This document shows, one piece after another, positions 1 to 6,981 of a DNA stretch of 27,918 bases. Under the pieces are notes generated by a model. It made no database searches and had not been told where the DNA came from. It saw only the letters and a program-made list of their open reading frames with translations. The stretch lies in the NCBI RefSeq assembly GCF_946479415.1, contig NZ_CAMLFY010000052.1:1-27918 (forward strand). Reading direction: 5' to 3'. A program made the position numbers and the translations under genes. Position 1 is the stretch's first letter, and every line of letters starts with the position of its first letter. This stretch comes from an uncultured Shinella sp. (lineage in GTDB: Bacteria; Pseudomonadota; Alphaproteobacteria; Rhizobiales; Rhizobiaceae).

Positions 1-107
<107 letters not shown>

Positions 108-126
108 GCGACCTCACAAGCAACAT

Positions 127-157
127 GAAAAACCCGCCGGAGACGGCGGGTTTTTTG
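127..157. terminator. Intrinsic terminator between convergent genes
   Basis: CCCGCCG (133-139), loop GAGA and CGGCGGG (144-150) form a perfect 7-bp stem followed by six T on the plus strand. An A-run (127-132) lies on the other side, so it can act in both directions. It ends the aminotransferase gene and abuts the stop codon of the antiporter gene at 158. Confidence 0.85.
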
Positions 158-1252
158 TTAGAGCCCGATCATCGTCAGCATGACGAAGGTGGCAAACAGG
201 ATGAAGTGCGTCATGCCCTCGATGGCGTTGGTCTCGCCGTCGTTGAGGTTGATGGCGGCGGCGATCAGGGTGATGGTGACCATTACCGTCTGGGTCGGTG
301 ACATCGCCATGACGAAAGGCTGGCCGGTATAGAGCGCGATCGCCTCCATGACGGGAACCGTCAGGATGACCGTCGAGAGCGATGCGCCCATGGCGATATT
401 GACGACCGACTGCATGCGGTTGGCCAGCGCAGCGCGCAGCGCCGTCAGGATTTCCGGCGCGGCGGAGATCGCGGCGACGATGACGGCCATCAGCGCCGGC
501 GGTGCGCCCGTTCCCTTGAGGCCGGCACCCAACAGCACGGACATGACTTCGGCCAGCGCGCCGATCAGCACCACGCCGATGACGATGATGACGATGGAGA
601 GGGTGGCGGGCTCGCTGTCGTCAGGTGCCTTGCTGGGCAGGCCTTCTTTCCGCTCGGCACGGGGATAGGCATAGCTGAAGAAATAGCTGTGCGGACCGAC
701 CTGCATGCGCAGGAAGACGCCGTAGAGCGCGATCATCGCGCCGATGGTGAAGGCGGAATAGAGGTGCCAGCTCTCGCGCGGCACGAATTCCGGCACGACC
801 ATGGAAATGCCCATGGCCGTCAGGATCATCACGCCATAGGTCTTTCCCGAATCGTCGTTGTAGGGCTGCTCGCCGTGGCGGATGCCGCCGAGCAGGGCGG
901 CAAGGCCAAGGATGCCGTTGATGTCGAGCATCACGGCGGCATAGATCGTGTCGCGCACCAGGGTCGGTGAACTCTCGCCCTGCATCATGATCGCGAGAAC
1001 CACGACCTCCACCAGCACGGCGGCCAGCGTCAGGATCATCGTGCCATAGGGATCGCCGACCTTGGAGGCGAGGATTTCTGCGTGGTGCGCGATGCGCGTC
1101 GAAACGAGAATGATGGCCAAGACCAGCGCGAAGGCGGCGATCAGCACCGAAAGGCGCCCCATTTCCAGCAGGCTGTGCTCCGTCGCATAGGCGAGGATAG
1201 CGGCGGCGAGGCCGACGAAAAGGAAACGTTCCTTCAGGAGGCTGGAGAGCAT
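158..1252 (-). CDS. chaA: Ca2+/H+ antiporter, ChaA/CaX family
   Basis: A 364-residue inner-membrane cation/proton antiporter of the CaX family, expected to export calcium or a related cation in exchange for protons. About eleven hydrophobic segments are visible. Two internally related acidic helices typical of CaX are present: GDPYGTMILTLAAVLVEV in the first half and AAISAAPEILTAL in the second, whose buried glutamates bind the ion. They are separated by a hydrophilic loop (around RAERKEGLPSKAPDD). I chose ATG 1252 because GAGGAA lies about 10 bases upstream. The longer frame from TTG 1303 has no ribosome site and would overlap the terminator of the preceding gene at 1302-1339. Length fits ChaA-type proteins. 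Substrate preference (Ca, Na or K) cannot be decided. Confidence 0.88.
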   Translation of the reverse strand: MLSSLLKERFLFVGLAAAILAYATEHSLLEMGRLSVLIAAFALVLAIILVSTRIAHHAEILASKVGDPYGTMILTLAAVLVEVVVLAIMMQGESSPTLVRDTIYAAVMLDINGILGLAALLGGIRHGEQPYNDDSGKTYGVMILTAMGISMVVPEFVPRESWHLYSAFTIGAMIALYGVFLRMQVGPHSYFFSYAYPRAERKEGLPSKAPDDSEPATLSIVIIVIGVVLIGALAEVMSVLLGAGLKGTGAPPALMAVIVAAISAAPEILTALRAALANRMQSVVNIAMGASLSTVILTVPVMEAIALYTGQPFVMAMSPTQTVMVTITLIAAAINLNDGETNAIEGMTHFILFATFVMLTMIGL

Positions 1253-1301
1253 GGGCGGCGGGTTCCTCGACGATCTACCCGTAGATGTAGACGAGGCGGG
1301 C

Positions 1302-1339
1302 AAAAAGAAAACGCCCGCGGAGCAGGATTCCGCGGGCGT
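1302..1339 (-). terminator. Intrinsic terminator after the Old Yellow Enzyme gene
   Basis: Read on the minus strand, ACGCCCGCGG, a 9-base loop and CCGCGGGCGT form a perfect 10-bp stem, followed by TTTCTTTTTG. It lies about 85 bases after the stop of the Old Yellow Enzyme gene and just upstream of the antiporter start, so it separates the two transcription units. Confidence 0.85.
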
Positions 1340-1424
1340 CCGGTGGTGTATGCCTCTTCTATCCGGCCCTCGTGAGGCGAGGCCTGTCAGGAGCGGCTAA
1401 CGGCCACCGCGAAGGCGCAAAGCG

Positions 1425-2546
1425 TCAGGCGACGTTTTCCAGCACAGGGTAGTCCGTGTAGCCCTTGGCGCCGCCGCCGTAGAAGGTGGCCTGATCGGGG
1501 GCGTTCAGCACGGTGTCGTTCTTCAGGCGCTCGACGAGATCGGGGTTCGAGATGAAGAGCTTGCCGAAGGCGACGAGGTCGGCCTTGCCGTCTTCCACCG
1601 CGTCGATGGCGAGTTCCCGGTTGTAGCCGTTGTTGACCATCCAGGCCGCCTTGCCGCCGGCCGCCGTGTAGGCTGCGCGAAGTGCCGCATAGTCGAAGGG
1701 CGTGTCGCCCTGCTGGTGCTCGCGCGAACCGCCGGTGGCGCCTTCGATGATGTGCACATAGGCGAGGTCATATTTGGCGAGACCTTCGACCACGTGGGTG
1801 AAGAGCGGCTGCGGGTTCGGGTCGAAGGCATCGTTGGCCGGCGTGACCGGGGAGATGCGGATCGCGGTGCGGCCGGCGCCGATCTCCGCGGTGATGGCGT
1901 CAGCGACCTGGAACAGCAGGCGGGCGCGGTTTTCGATCGAGCCACCGTATTCGTCGGTGCGCTGGTTGCTGCCCGAGCGGAGGAACTGGTCGATCAGGTA
2001 GCCGTTGGCGGCGTGGATCTCGACGCCGTCGAAGCCGGCATCGATGGCTGCGCGGGCCGCACGGCGATAGTCTTCGATGATGCCGGGAAGCTCGTCCTTG
2101 TCCAGAGCGCGGGGCTCGGAGGTTTCGGCGAAGCTGCCGGTGCCGTCGGCATTGATCAGGTAGGTCTTGGACTTGGCGCGGATCGCCGAGGGGGCGACCG
2201 GCTTGCCGCCGTCGGGCTGCAGCGTGTCATGCGAGATACGGCCGACATGCCACATCTGCACGACGATCTTGCCGCCGGCCTTATGCACGGCGTCCGTCAC
2301 CTGTTTCCAGCCTTCGAGCGCCTCCGGCTTGTAGAGGCCCGGCACGTCGGCATAACCCTGGCCCTGGTGGGAGATGGCCGTGGCTTCGGTGATCAGCAGG
2401 CCGGCGGAGGCGCGCTGTTCATAATAGGCGGCGTTCAGCGTGTTCGGCACGGCACCCGGCGAACGGTTGCGCGTCAGCGGCGCCATGACGATACGGTTGG
2501 CAAGCTGGATGTCGCCGATCTTGATGGGGTCGAAGAGCGAAGTCAT
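1425..2546 (-). CDS. nemA: Old Yellow Enzyme family NADH:flavin oxidoreductase (N-ethylmaleimide reductase type)
   Basis: A 373-residue cytoplasmic FMN-dependent ene-reductase that reduces activated C=C bonds and nitro groups of electrophiles using NAD(P)H. The TIM-barrel signature is complete: start SLFDPIKIGD, FMN-binding APLTR with Thr25, the HVGR segment near residue 100, and the pair His178 and Asn181 in HAANGY that holds the substrate, with Tyr183 as likely proton donor. DEYGGSIENR follows, and a late FGKLFISNPDL phosphate-binding strand is present. The start ATG 2546 has AAGGA 6 bases upstream; the frame continues upstream but that part overlaps the regulator gene. It lies 65 bases after an ArsR-type gene on the same strand, which suggests one operon repressed by that regulator. 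The symbol follows the family. Confidence 0.9.
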   Translation of the reverse strand: MTSLFDPIKIGDIQLANRIVMAPLTRNRSPGAVPNTLNAAYYEQRASAGLLITEATAISHQGQGYADVPGLYKPEALEGWKQVTDAVHKAGGKIVVQMWHVGRISHDTLQPDGGKPVAPSAIRAKSKTYLINADGTGSFAETSEPRALDKDELPGIIEDYRRAARAAIDAGFDGVEIHAANGYLIDQFLRSGSNQRTDEYGGSIENRARLLFQVADAITAEIGAGRTAIRISPVTPANDAFDPNPQPLFTHVVEGLAKYDLAYVHIIEGATGGSREHQQGDTPFDYAALRAAYTAAGGKAAWMVNNGYNRELAIDAVEDGKADLVAFGKLFISNPDLVERLKNDTVLNAPDQATFYGGGAKGYTDYPVLENVA

Positions 2547-2611
2547 GGGAAGTCCTTTTTCTGGCTGGGAGAGGTGAGTATTTCTTTCGCAATTCCGGAC
2601 GGAAAACCGCT

Positions 2612-2938
2612 TCACACTTTTCCTGGAATTGCTTGGAGGGCGCTGTTGATGTGGTGGAGAAACGCCGCGATCTTTTCGTCGTCGCGTTTGAAGAACACCC
2701 ATTGGCCGACCTTGCGCGTCGTCACGAGACCGGCACGCTGCAAAGTGGCGAGATGGGCGGAGACGGTGGACTGCGAAAGGTCGCAACGCTTCTCGATCTG
2801 TCCGGCGCAAACGCCGAACTCGAGAGGATGTTCCTGTCCGGCGAAATGGACCTGCGGTTCCTTAAGCCAGGCCAGAATCTCCAGCCGCTTCGGATGGGCG
2901 AGCGCCTTGAGAATTTCGTCGGTGTCGGGTTCGGTCAT
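2612..2938 (-). CDS. ArsR/SmtB-type winged-helix transcriptional regulator
   Basis: A 108-residue DNA-binding protein. It begins with a helix containing LKALAHPKRLEIL, the usual ArsR entry. A helix-turn-helix follows at about 46-70 (CDLSQSTVSAHLATLQRAGLV), then a beta-wing (TTRKVGQWVFFKRD) and a C-terminal dimerisation helix. The classical metal-binding ELCVC motif is absent. Two cysteines at 44 and 52 flank the start of the recognition region, so a thiol or electrophile sensor is possible (inference). Length and order fit the family. The start ATG 2938 matches the conserved beginning; a longer frame to 3256 runs through the operator and an sRNA. No strong ribosome site is visible. It is the first gene before nemA and probably represses itself and nemA. 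Confidence 0.85.
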   Translation of the reverse strand: MTEPDTDEILKALAHPKRLEILAWLKEPQVHFAGQEHPLEFGVCAGQIEKRCDLSQSTVSAHLATLQRAGLVTTRKVGQWVFFKRDDEKIAAFLHHINSALQAIPGKV

Positions 2939-2941
2939 ATC

Positions 2942-3003
2942 TATCGGCGCTCGGCGATTTGTATATCGGATAATCCCGATATTGGGTTCGCACTTTGCCG
3001 ATA
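2942..3003. promoter_or_regulatory. Nested symmetric operator upstream of arsR-nemA
   Basis: Inner arms ATATCGG (2963-2969) and CCGATAT (2976-2982) and outer arms TATCGGC (2942-2948) and GCCGATA (2997-3003) share one centre at 2972.5. The TATCGG units are spaced 22 bp apart on each side. The expected reader is the ArsR-type protein encoded just downstream. Confidence 0.7.
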
Positions 3004-3006
3004 CAA
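2978..3006 (-). promoter_or_regulatory. Probable promoter of the arsR-nemA unit
   Basis: On the minus strand TTGTAT (3001-3006) is followed after 17 bases by AATATC (2978-2983), which resembles the alphaproteobacterial CTTGAC-N17-CTATAT pattern. The -35 overlaps the right outer operator arm and the -10 overlaps the right inner arm, as expected for a repressed promoter. Confidence 0.5.
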
Positions 3007-3042
3007 GGGGTGCGCCGAAAAATCTTGCAAAGAAAAATCGGC

Positions 3043-3077
3043 AAAAAAAAGAGGGCCACAAGCGAAGCTTGGGCCCT
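3043..3077 (-). terminator. Terminator of the distal AbcR-like RNA
   Basis: AGGGCC (3052-3057) pairs with GGCCCT (3072-3077) and CAAGC with GCTTG inside it, with one bulged base. On the minus strand the stem is followed by eight T (3043-3050). Confidence 0.85.
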
Positions 3078-3160
3078 GCAAGGTTGAAGGTTTTAGAACC
3101 TCCAGAGGGGAACAGCCAACGCGCGGCACTGGGAGGAGAAAGACCGCATGTGCATTGGCT
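3043..3160 (-). ncRNA. AbcR-like trans-acting small RNA (alpha-r15 type), copy distal to lsrB
   Basis: A predicted RNA of about 118 nt. From the 5' end it begins AGCCAATGC, which pairs with GTTGGCT further on to form a long hairpin. The apical part exposes TCCTCCCAGT, an anti-Shine-Dalgarno sequence. TTCCCCTCTGGAGG follows, then a small GGAGGT/ACCTTC hairpin. The RNA ends in an intrinsic terminator whose stem GGGCCC..GGCCCT is followed by eight U. The conserved CUCCCA element, the terminator and the position beside a VtlR/LsrB-type gene match what is known of AbcR sRNAs, Hfq-dependent repressors of ABC-transporter mRNAs in Rhizobiales. Start at 3160 is inferred from the promoter. Which copy is AbcR1 or AbcR2 cannot be read. 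Confidence 0.8.
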
Positions 3161-3166
3161 GACCTG

Positions 3167-3195
3167 AATATGGGGTAGGGCTTGCGTTTCTTCAA
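3167..3195 (-). promoter_or_regulatory. Promoter of the distal AbcR-like RNA
   Basis: Minus-strand TTGAAG (3190-3195), a 17-base spacer and CATATT (3167-3172), then six bases to an A at 3160. Spacing and start sequence equal those of the neighbouring copy, which supports both. Confidence 0.65.
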
Positions 3196-3254
3196 GAGAA
3201 GCGCGTGCCAACTTTCGTAGCAAGGTTGAAAAACTGTTTCGCCTGTCCCAAGGC

Positions 3255-3288
3255 AAAAAAAGAGGGCCGCAAGATCAACTTGGGCCCT
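3255..3288 (-). terminator. Terminator of the lsrB-proximal AbcR-like RNA
   Basis: AGGGCC (3263-3268) pairs with GGCCCT (3283-3288) and CAAG with CTTG. Seven T follow on the minus strand (3255-3261). Confidence 0.85.
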
Positions 3289-3375
3289 TTATAGTTTTGA
3301 AGGTAATAAAACCTCCAGAGGGGAACAGCTGGTGCGGTGGCACTGGGAGGAAAAAGCCACCGAAATGCATCAGCT
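3255..3375 (-). ncRNA. AbcR-like trans-acting small RNA (alpha-r15 type), copy next to lsrB
   Basis: A predicted RNA of about 121 nt, paralogous to the RNA at 3043-3160. It starts AGCTGATGC. A long hairpin closes with GCCACCG..CAGCT and presents TTCCTCCCAGT in its upper part. The block TTCCCCTCTGGAGG is shared exactly with the other copy, then a GGAGGT/ACCTTC hairpin and a GGGCCC-type terminator with seven U follow. Stem bases differ between copies but remain paired, which is compensatory change and supports a conserved RNA fold. It lies directly downstream of the LysR gene that in related bacteria (VtlR/LsrB) is linked with AbcR expression. Base-pairing with mRNA ribosome sites is the expected mode of action (family knowledge). 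Confidence 0.8.
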
Positions 3376-3381
3376 GTCGGC

Positions 3382-3410
3382 GATATGATGGTTTTTTGGG
3401 CATACATCAA
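3382..3410 (-). promoter_or_regulatory. Promoter of the lsrB-proximal AbcR-like RNA
   Basis: Minus-strand TTGATG (3405-3410), a 17-base spacer and CATATC (3382-3387), then six bases to the A at 3375. If the neighbouring LysR protein activates this RNA, its site should lie just upstream (about 3411-3450). Confidence 0.65.
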
Positions 3411-3466
3411 TCTTTTAATGTGCATGCCAGCCATGCGTGAGGCGCAGGCCTTGCAAAAAGCCTTTC

Positions 3467-4363
3467 TCAGAAGTTCCAGTTGCGTGCCTTCGCCACGATG
3501 AAGTCCCTGAAAACCTTCAGTTTAGCAGAGTTCTTCATTTCGCTCGGATAGCAGAAATAGGTATCGAACGAGGGAATATCGGCGCTGACGGGCAGCTGTA
3601 TAAGTCCCGGATCGCGCCCGACAATATAGTCAGGAAGCATCGCGATGCCGATCCCCAGCAGGGCCGCGCGCTTGATCGAGGTCTGGCTGTTGATTTGCAG
3701 GACGGAGGGGCGGGGATTGTCGGAATCGCGCCCGGCGATCTCCAGCCAGTTCACATCCAGCAGATAGTTCGGCGCCGGCTCGCCGAAGGTGATGATCTTG
3801 TGATTGTCGAGATCGTCGATCGACTGCGGCTCGCCGTAGCGGTTGATATAGGAGGGGGCTGCATAGATATGCATATGCACGGTGAACAGCCGCCGCTGAA
3901 TGAGATCCGATTGCTGCGGCTCGCGCAGACGGATGGCGCAGTCCGCGTGGCGCATGTTCACGTCGAGCTCCTCGTTGTCGAGGATGAGCTGCACCTGCAT
4001 ATCGGGATAGAGTGCCAGAAATTCCTGCACCTTGTCCGTCAGCCAGCCCTGGCCGAGGCCGACCGTGGTGGTGATGCGCAGCTTGCCGCTCGGCTTTTCG
4101 GTATTTTCCGTCAGCTGCACGCGCACGCTTTCGAGCTTCATCAGCACATCGTGGGCGGTGCGATAGAGGATTTCACCCTGTTCGGTCAGGATCAGGCCGC
4201 GGGCATGGCGATGGAACAGCTTGATGCCGACATCCTGCTCAAGAGCGCTGACCTGGCGGCTGATCGCCGATTGCGACAGGTGCAGCTTGTCGGCCGCATG
4301 CGTGAAGGAGCCGGCCTCGGCCGCGGCATGAAAAATCCGCAGCTTGTCCCAGTCGAGCGCCAT
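3467..4363 (-). CDS. lsrB: LysR-type regulator of the LsrB/VtlR group
   Basis: A 298-residue LysR-type transcription factor. The N-terminal winged helix-turn-helix is at about 4-62 (DWDKLRIFHAAAEAGSFTHA, then LSQSAISRQVSALEQDVG). A linker helix and a periplasmic-binding-protein-like effector domain follow from about residue 94. The MALDWDKLRIFHAAAEAGSF start, location beside trxB and adjacency to AbcR RNAs identify the LsrB (Ensifer, Agrobacterium) or VtlR (Brucella) group, which affects redox balance, envelope LPS genes and small-RNA expression. Two cysteines, 142 and 271, could be redox sensors (inference). I chose ATG 4363 because GGGGGAT precedes it; an in-frame ATG at 4375 would add four residues. 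It follows trxB by 104 bases on the same strand. Confidence 0.88.
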   Translation of the reverse strand: MALDWDKLRIFHAAAEAGSFTHAADKLHLSQSAISRQVSALEQDVGIKLFHRHARGLILTEQGEILYRTAHDVLMKLESVRVQLTENTEKPSGKLRITTTVGLGQGWLTDKVQEFLALYPDMQVQLILDNEELDVNMRHADCAIRLREPQQSDLIQRRLFTVHMHIYAAPSYINRYGEPQSIDDLDNHKIITFGEPAPNYLLDVNWLEIAGRDSDNPRPSVLQINSQTSIKRAALLGIGIAMLPDYIVGRDPGLIQLPVSADIPSFDTYFCYPSEMKNSAKLKVFRDFIVAKARNWNF

Positions 4364-4435
4364 TCTATCCCCCATATGTCTCTAAGGCGGGGAGCGCTCG
4401 CTTCCCGCCTGGTTCGCTGATTCAACTGTTCCCAC

Positions 4436-4453
4436 GGGGGCGTCACCGCCCCC
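4436..4453. other. Stem-loop between trxB and lsrB
   Basis: GGGGGCG (4436-4442), loop TCAC and CGCCCCC (4447-4453) form a perfect 7-bp stem. No T-run follows on the minus strand, so it is not a clear terminator. It may protect the trxB 3' end or reduce read-through into lsrB. Confidence 0.5.
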
Positions 4454-4467
4454 TTTGTTGGCGGCTT

Positions 4468-5457
4468 CTACTCGGCCGCAATTGCGACAGGCATATGACC
4501 TGCAAGGTATTTTTCGGTTTCCAGCGCCGCCATGCAGCCCATGCCGGCAGCCGTAACCGCCTGGCGGTAGATATCGTCGGTGACATCGCCTGCGGCAAAG
4601 ACGCCCGGCACGTCCGTCGCCGTGGAATCGGCAGCCGTCCACAGATAGCCGTTCGGCTTCTGGCGCAGCTTGCCCTTGAAGAGTTCGACGGCCGGCGCAT
4701 GGCCGATGGCGACGAATACGCCGTCCGTCACCACGTCGCGCGTCTCGCCGGTCTTGACGTTGCGCAGCTTCACGCCGTTGACGGAGGCCGGCATCGGCGG
4801 CTTCGGATCGGCGCCGAGATATTCCACGACCTCATGATCCCAGACGATCTTGACGTTCTCCTTGGCGAACAGGCGTTCCTGAAGGATGCGTTCGGCGCGG
4901 AAGGAATCGCGGCGGTGCACGACCGTCACGGTCTTGGCGAGGTTGGAGAGGTAAAGCGCCTCTTCAACGGCCGAGTTGCCGCCGCCGACCACGATGACGT
5001 CCTTGTTGCGATAGAAGAAGCCGTCGCAGGTGGCGCAGGCCGAGACGCCGAAGCCCATGAACTTGTGTTCGGTATCAATGCCGAGCCACTTGGCCTTGGC
5101 TCCCGTGGCGATGATCAGCGCGTCGGCGGTCCATTCGGTGCCGCTGTCGGTGGAGATGCGGAAGGGACGCACGTCGAGGTCGACATTGGTGACGAGGTCG
5201 TTGACGATCTCGGCGCCGACATGTTGCGCCTGCTTGAGCATCTGCTCCATCATCCACGGGCCTTGAACCGGATCGGCATAACCCGGATAGTTTTCCACAT
5301 CCGTGGTGATCATCAGCTGGCCGCCCTGTTCCATGCCGGCGATCAGCACCGGCTCCAGCATCGCGCGGGCGGTATAGATGGCGGCGGTGTAGCCGGCGGG
5401 GCCGGATCCGATGATCAGAACCTTGACGTGCCGCTTGGAAGCAGAGGGGGTGGACAT
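4468..5457 (-). CDS. trxB: Thioredoxin-disulfide reductase
   Basis: A 329-residue flavoenzyme that moves electrons from NADPH through FAD and a redox-active disulfide to thioredoxin in the cytoplasm. Visible motifs are the FAD-binding GSGPAG at about 17-22, GGQLMITTDVENYPG, the active-site pair Cys141-Ala-Thr-Cys144, the NADPH-binding GGGNSAVEEAL at about 158, the 2'-phosphate-binding HRRDSFRA at 181-188, and the final FAD-contacting AAGDVTDD followed by RQAVTAAGMGCMAA. Length is typical for the low-molecular-weight bacterial enzyme. Start ATG 5457 has AAGGAA 7 bases upstream; an upstream extension to 5550 in the same frame lacks family similarity. It is divergent from lrp and leads into lsrB. 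Confidence 0.97.
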   Translation of the reverse strand: MSTPSASKRHVKVLIIGSGPAGYTAAIYTARAMLEPVLIAGMEQGGQLMITTDVENYPGYADPVQGPWMMEQMLKQAQHVGAEIVNDLVTNVDLDVRPFRISTDSGTEWTADALIIATGAKAKWLGIDTEHKFMGFGVSACATCDGFFYRNKDVIVVGGGNSAVEEALYLSNLAKTVTVVHRRDSFRAERILQERLFAKENVKIVWDHEVVEYLGADPKPPMPASVNGVKLRNVKTGETRDVVTDGVFVAIGHAPAVELFKGKLRQKPNGYLWTAADSTATDVPGVFAAGDVTDDIYRQAVTAAGMGCMAALETEKYLAGHMPVAIAAE

Positions 5458-5548
5458 GGTCGTTCCTTCCGGGGCAAAAGAGCCCCTCAATCGGCCTGCC
5501 CGCGCGTATGCGTCAGGGCACGGGCCAGCGTGTATGTCTTCAACGCTC

Positions 5549-5577
5549 ATTTATGAGGGGAGTGTACATGGTTTCAA
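5549..5577 (-). promoter_or_regulatory. Possible trxB promoter
   Basis: Minus-strand TTGAAA (5572-5577), 17 bases, ATAAAT (5549-5554). It would give a leader of about 85 bases before trxB. Only the sequence pattern supports it. Confidence 0.4.
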
Positions 5578-5709
5578 GTGTTAACGGGGCTTTGCCAACA
5601 GGCAAGCGAAGGCGCGTGACATATTTGTGCCGCTTGCGGTAACAATGTTGCGCTGATGCGGCGATTCGGGTCACTTCCGGTCGCCATTCCGAAAGGTTTT
5701 TACACCCCC

Positions 5710-6177
5710 ATGTTTCGCGCCGAACTCGACGCCATCGACATCCGCATCCTGAAGGAGCTTCAGGCCGACGGCCGGATGACCAATGTGGAGCTGGCCGCGC
5801 GCGCCGGCATCTCCGCGCCGCCCTGCCTGCGCCGGGTGCGCAAGCTGGAGGAGGCCGGCATCATCGAGGGCTACACCGCGATGCTGAACGCGCCAGCACT
5901 TGGCTACGACCTCGTTGCCTTCTGCATGGTCGGCCTCAAGCACCAGTCGGAAGCCAACCTCAAGGCCTTTGCGGCGGCGACCGGCGAATGGCCGATGGTC
6001 CGCCAGGCCTGGATGGTCTCCGGCGACAGCGACTTCTTGCTCCATTGCGTCGCCGAAAACCTGACCCGCTTCCAGGATTTCGTCATCGAGGAACTGACCG
6101 CCAATGCGCAGGTCGATACCGTGCGCACGATGCTGACGATCCGCCAGGTCAAGAAGGTCGGGCTGGTCGAGTTGTGA
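5710..6177 (+). CDS. lrp: Lrp/AsnC-family transcriptional regulator
   Basis: A 155-residue feast/famine regulator. The N-terminal helix-turn-helix starts with LDAIDIRILKELQADGRMTN and continues with ELAARAGISAPPCLRRVRKLEEAGII. A RAM ligand-binding domain follows, with VSGDSDFLLHCVAENL as its core strand and turn and DTVRTMLTIRQVKK at the end. Such proteins form dimers to hexadecamers, bind DNA cooperatively and sense amino acids. I chose ATG 5710 because it gives the usual family length and beginning. ATG 5656 in the same frame would add 18 residues without similarity, and the nearest purine-rich site (GAAAGG) is rather far from 5710. It is divergent from trxB and lies 35 bases before a glycosyltransferase gene, probably in one transcript. 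Confidence 0.85.
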   Translation: MFRAELDAIDIRILKELQADGRMTNVELAARAGISAPPCLRRVRKLEEAGIIEGYTAMLNAPALGYDLVAFCMVGLKHQSEANLKAFAAATGEWPMVRQAWMVSGDSDFLLHCVAENLTRFQDFVIEELTANAQVDTVRTMLTIRQVKKVGLVEL

Positions 6178-6212
6178 GAGGCGGGAGACCGCCGGCAGCA
6201 TAGGTTTGGGGA

Positions 6213-6974
6213 ATGACGATGGAGACGGACAAGGCGCGCATCAGTGCGATCATCATCACGAAGAATGAAGCGAGCCTGATCGGTGCCTGCCTTGCCAGTC
6301 TCGCCTTCTGCGACGAGATCATCGTCGTCGACAGTCTGAGCGAGGATGAAACGCAGTCGATCGCGGCGGCGGCGGGCGCACGGGTTCTGGAGCGCCCCTT
6401 TGCCGGATTTGGCGCCCAGAAGGAATTCGCCCGCCAGCAGGCAAGCCACGAATGGGTGCTCTCGCTGGATGCCGACGAGCGGATCCCCCCGGAGCTCGCA
6501 GCCGAAATCATGGAAACATTGGCCCGACCCGGTTTCGACGCCTACCGCATTCCGCGTCTTTCGTCGTTTCTCGGCCGGCCGTTTCGGCATTCGGGCTGGT
6601 GGCCGGACGAGCCTCTGCGGCTTTTCAGGGCCGATCGCGCGCGCTTCAATGAAAAGCTGGTTCACGAGTTTCTCGAAACCGACGCCGAGATCGGAACGTT
6701 GCGACATGCGATGACACATGATTCCGTGCGCAGCATCGATCAGGCCCTTGAAAAGAGCCGGCACTATTCGACGCTCGGCGCAAGGCAGCTCGCCGCGGCC
6801 AACCGCAAGCCCACGGTGCTGTCCGCCGTGGTGCATGGTGTCGGCGCCTTCTTCAAGACGTATATCCTCAAGCGCGGCTTTCTCGACGGGCAGGAAGGCC
6901 TGATCAATGCGGTGCTGCATTCCAACACGATCTTCTGGAAATATGCCAAAGGCTGGGAGCTGACCCGCCGTTGA
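6213..6974 (+). CDS. Family 2 glycosyltransferase, WaaE/KdtX-like (LPS core)
   Basis: A 253-residue GT-A transferase without membrane segments. It starts with SAIIITKNEASLIGACLASL, the nucleotide-sugar-binding strand and helix of GT2. It has EIIVVDSLSEDET and the metal-binding LSLDADERIPPEL (DxD type). An R-x-FR segment and KLVHEFL follow, a block typical of WaaE/LgtF-like lipopolysaccharide-core glucosyltransferases. The C-terminal helix includes FFKTYILKRGFLDGQEGL. The role, transfer of a sugar to the inner LPS core at the cytoplasmic face, is inferred from this family and from neighbouring lps genes. GGGGA precedes ATG 6213. It is 35 bases after lrp and ends 7 bases from the convergent glycosyltransferase stop. 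In Ensifer the lps genes sit between greA and lrp, as here, from memory. Confidence 0.82.
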   Translation: MTMETDKARISAIIITKNEASLIGACLASLAFCDEIIVVDSLSEDETQSIAAAAGARVLERPFAGFGAQKEFARQQASHEWVLSLDADERIPPELAAEIMETLARPGFDAYRIPRLSSFLGRPFRHSGWWPDEPLRLFRADRARFNEKLVHEFLETDAEIGTLRHAMTHDSVRSIDQALEKSRHYSTLGARQLAAANRKPTVLSAVVHGVGAFFKTYILKRGFLDGQEGLINAVLHSNTIFWKYAKGWELTRR

Positions 6975-6981
6975 GCAGCCG

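Noticed and set aside
1368..1382. Small hairpin CCTCG-TGAGG-CGAGG after nemA
   Set aside because: A 5-bp stem without a T-run; the strong terminator at 1302-1339 explains the end of the unit.
1425..2810. 461-codon minus frame including the Old Yellow Enzyme gene
   Set aside because: The part above 2546 overlaps the ArsR gene in another frame and has no family similarity; the ribosome site and conserved start are at 2546.
1716..3167. 483-codon plus-strand frame across the nemA-arsR region and operator
   Set aside because: It is antisense to two well-supported genes and runs through the regulatory region and an sRNA; the composition is typical of a shadow.
4436..4453. trxB terminator
   Set aside because: The stem is good, but no T-run follows on the minus strand, so it was listed only as a stem-loop.
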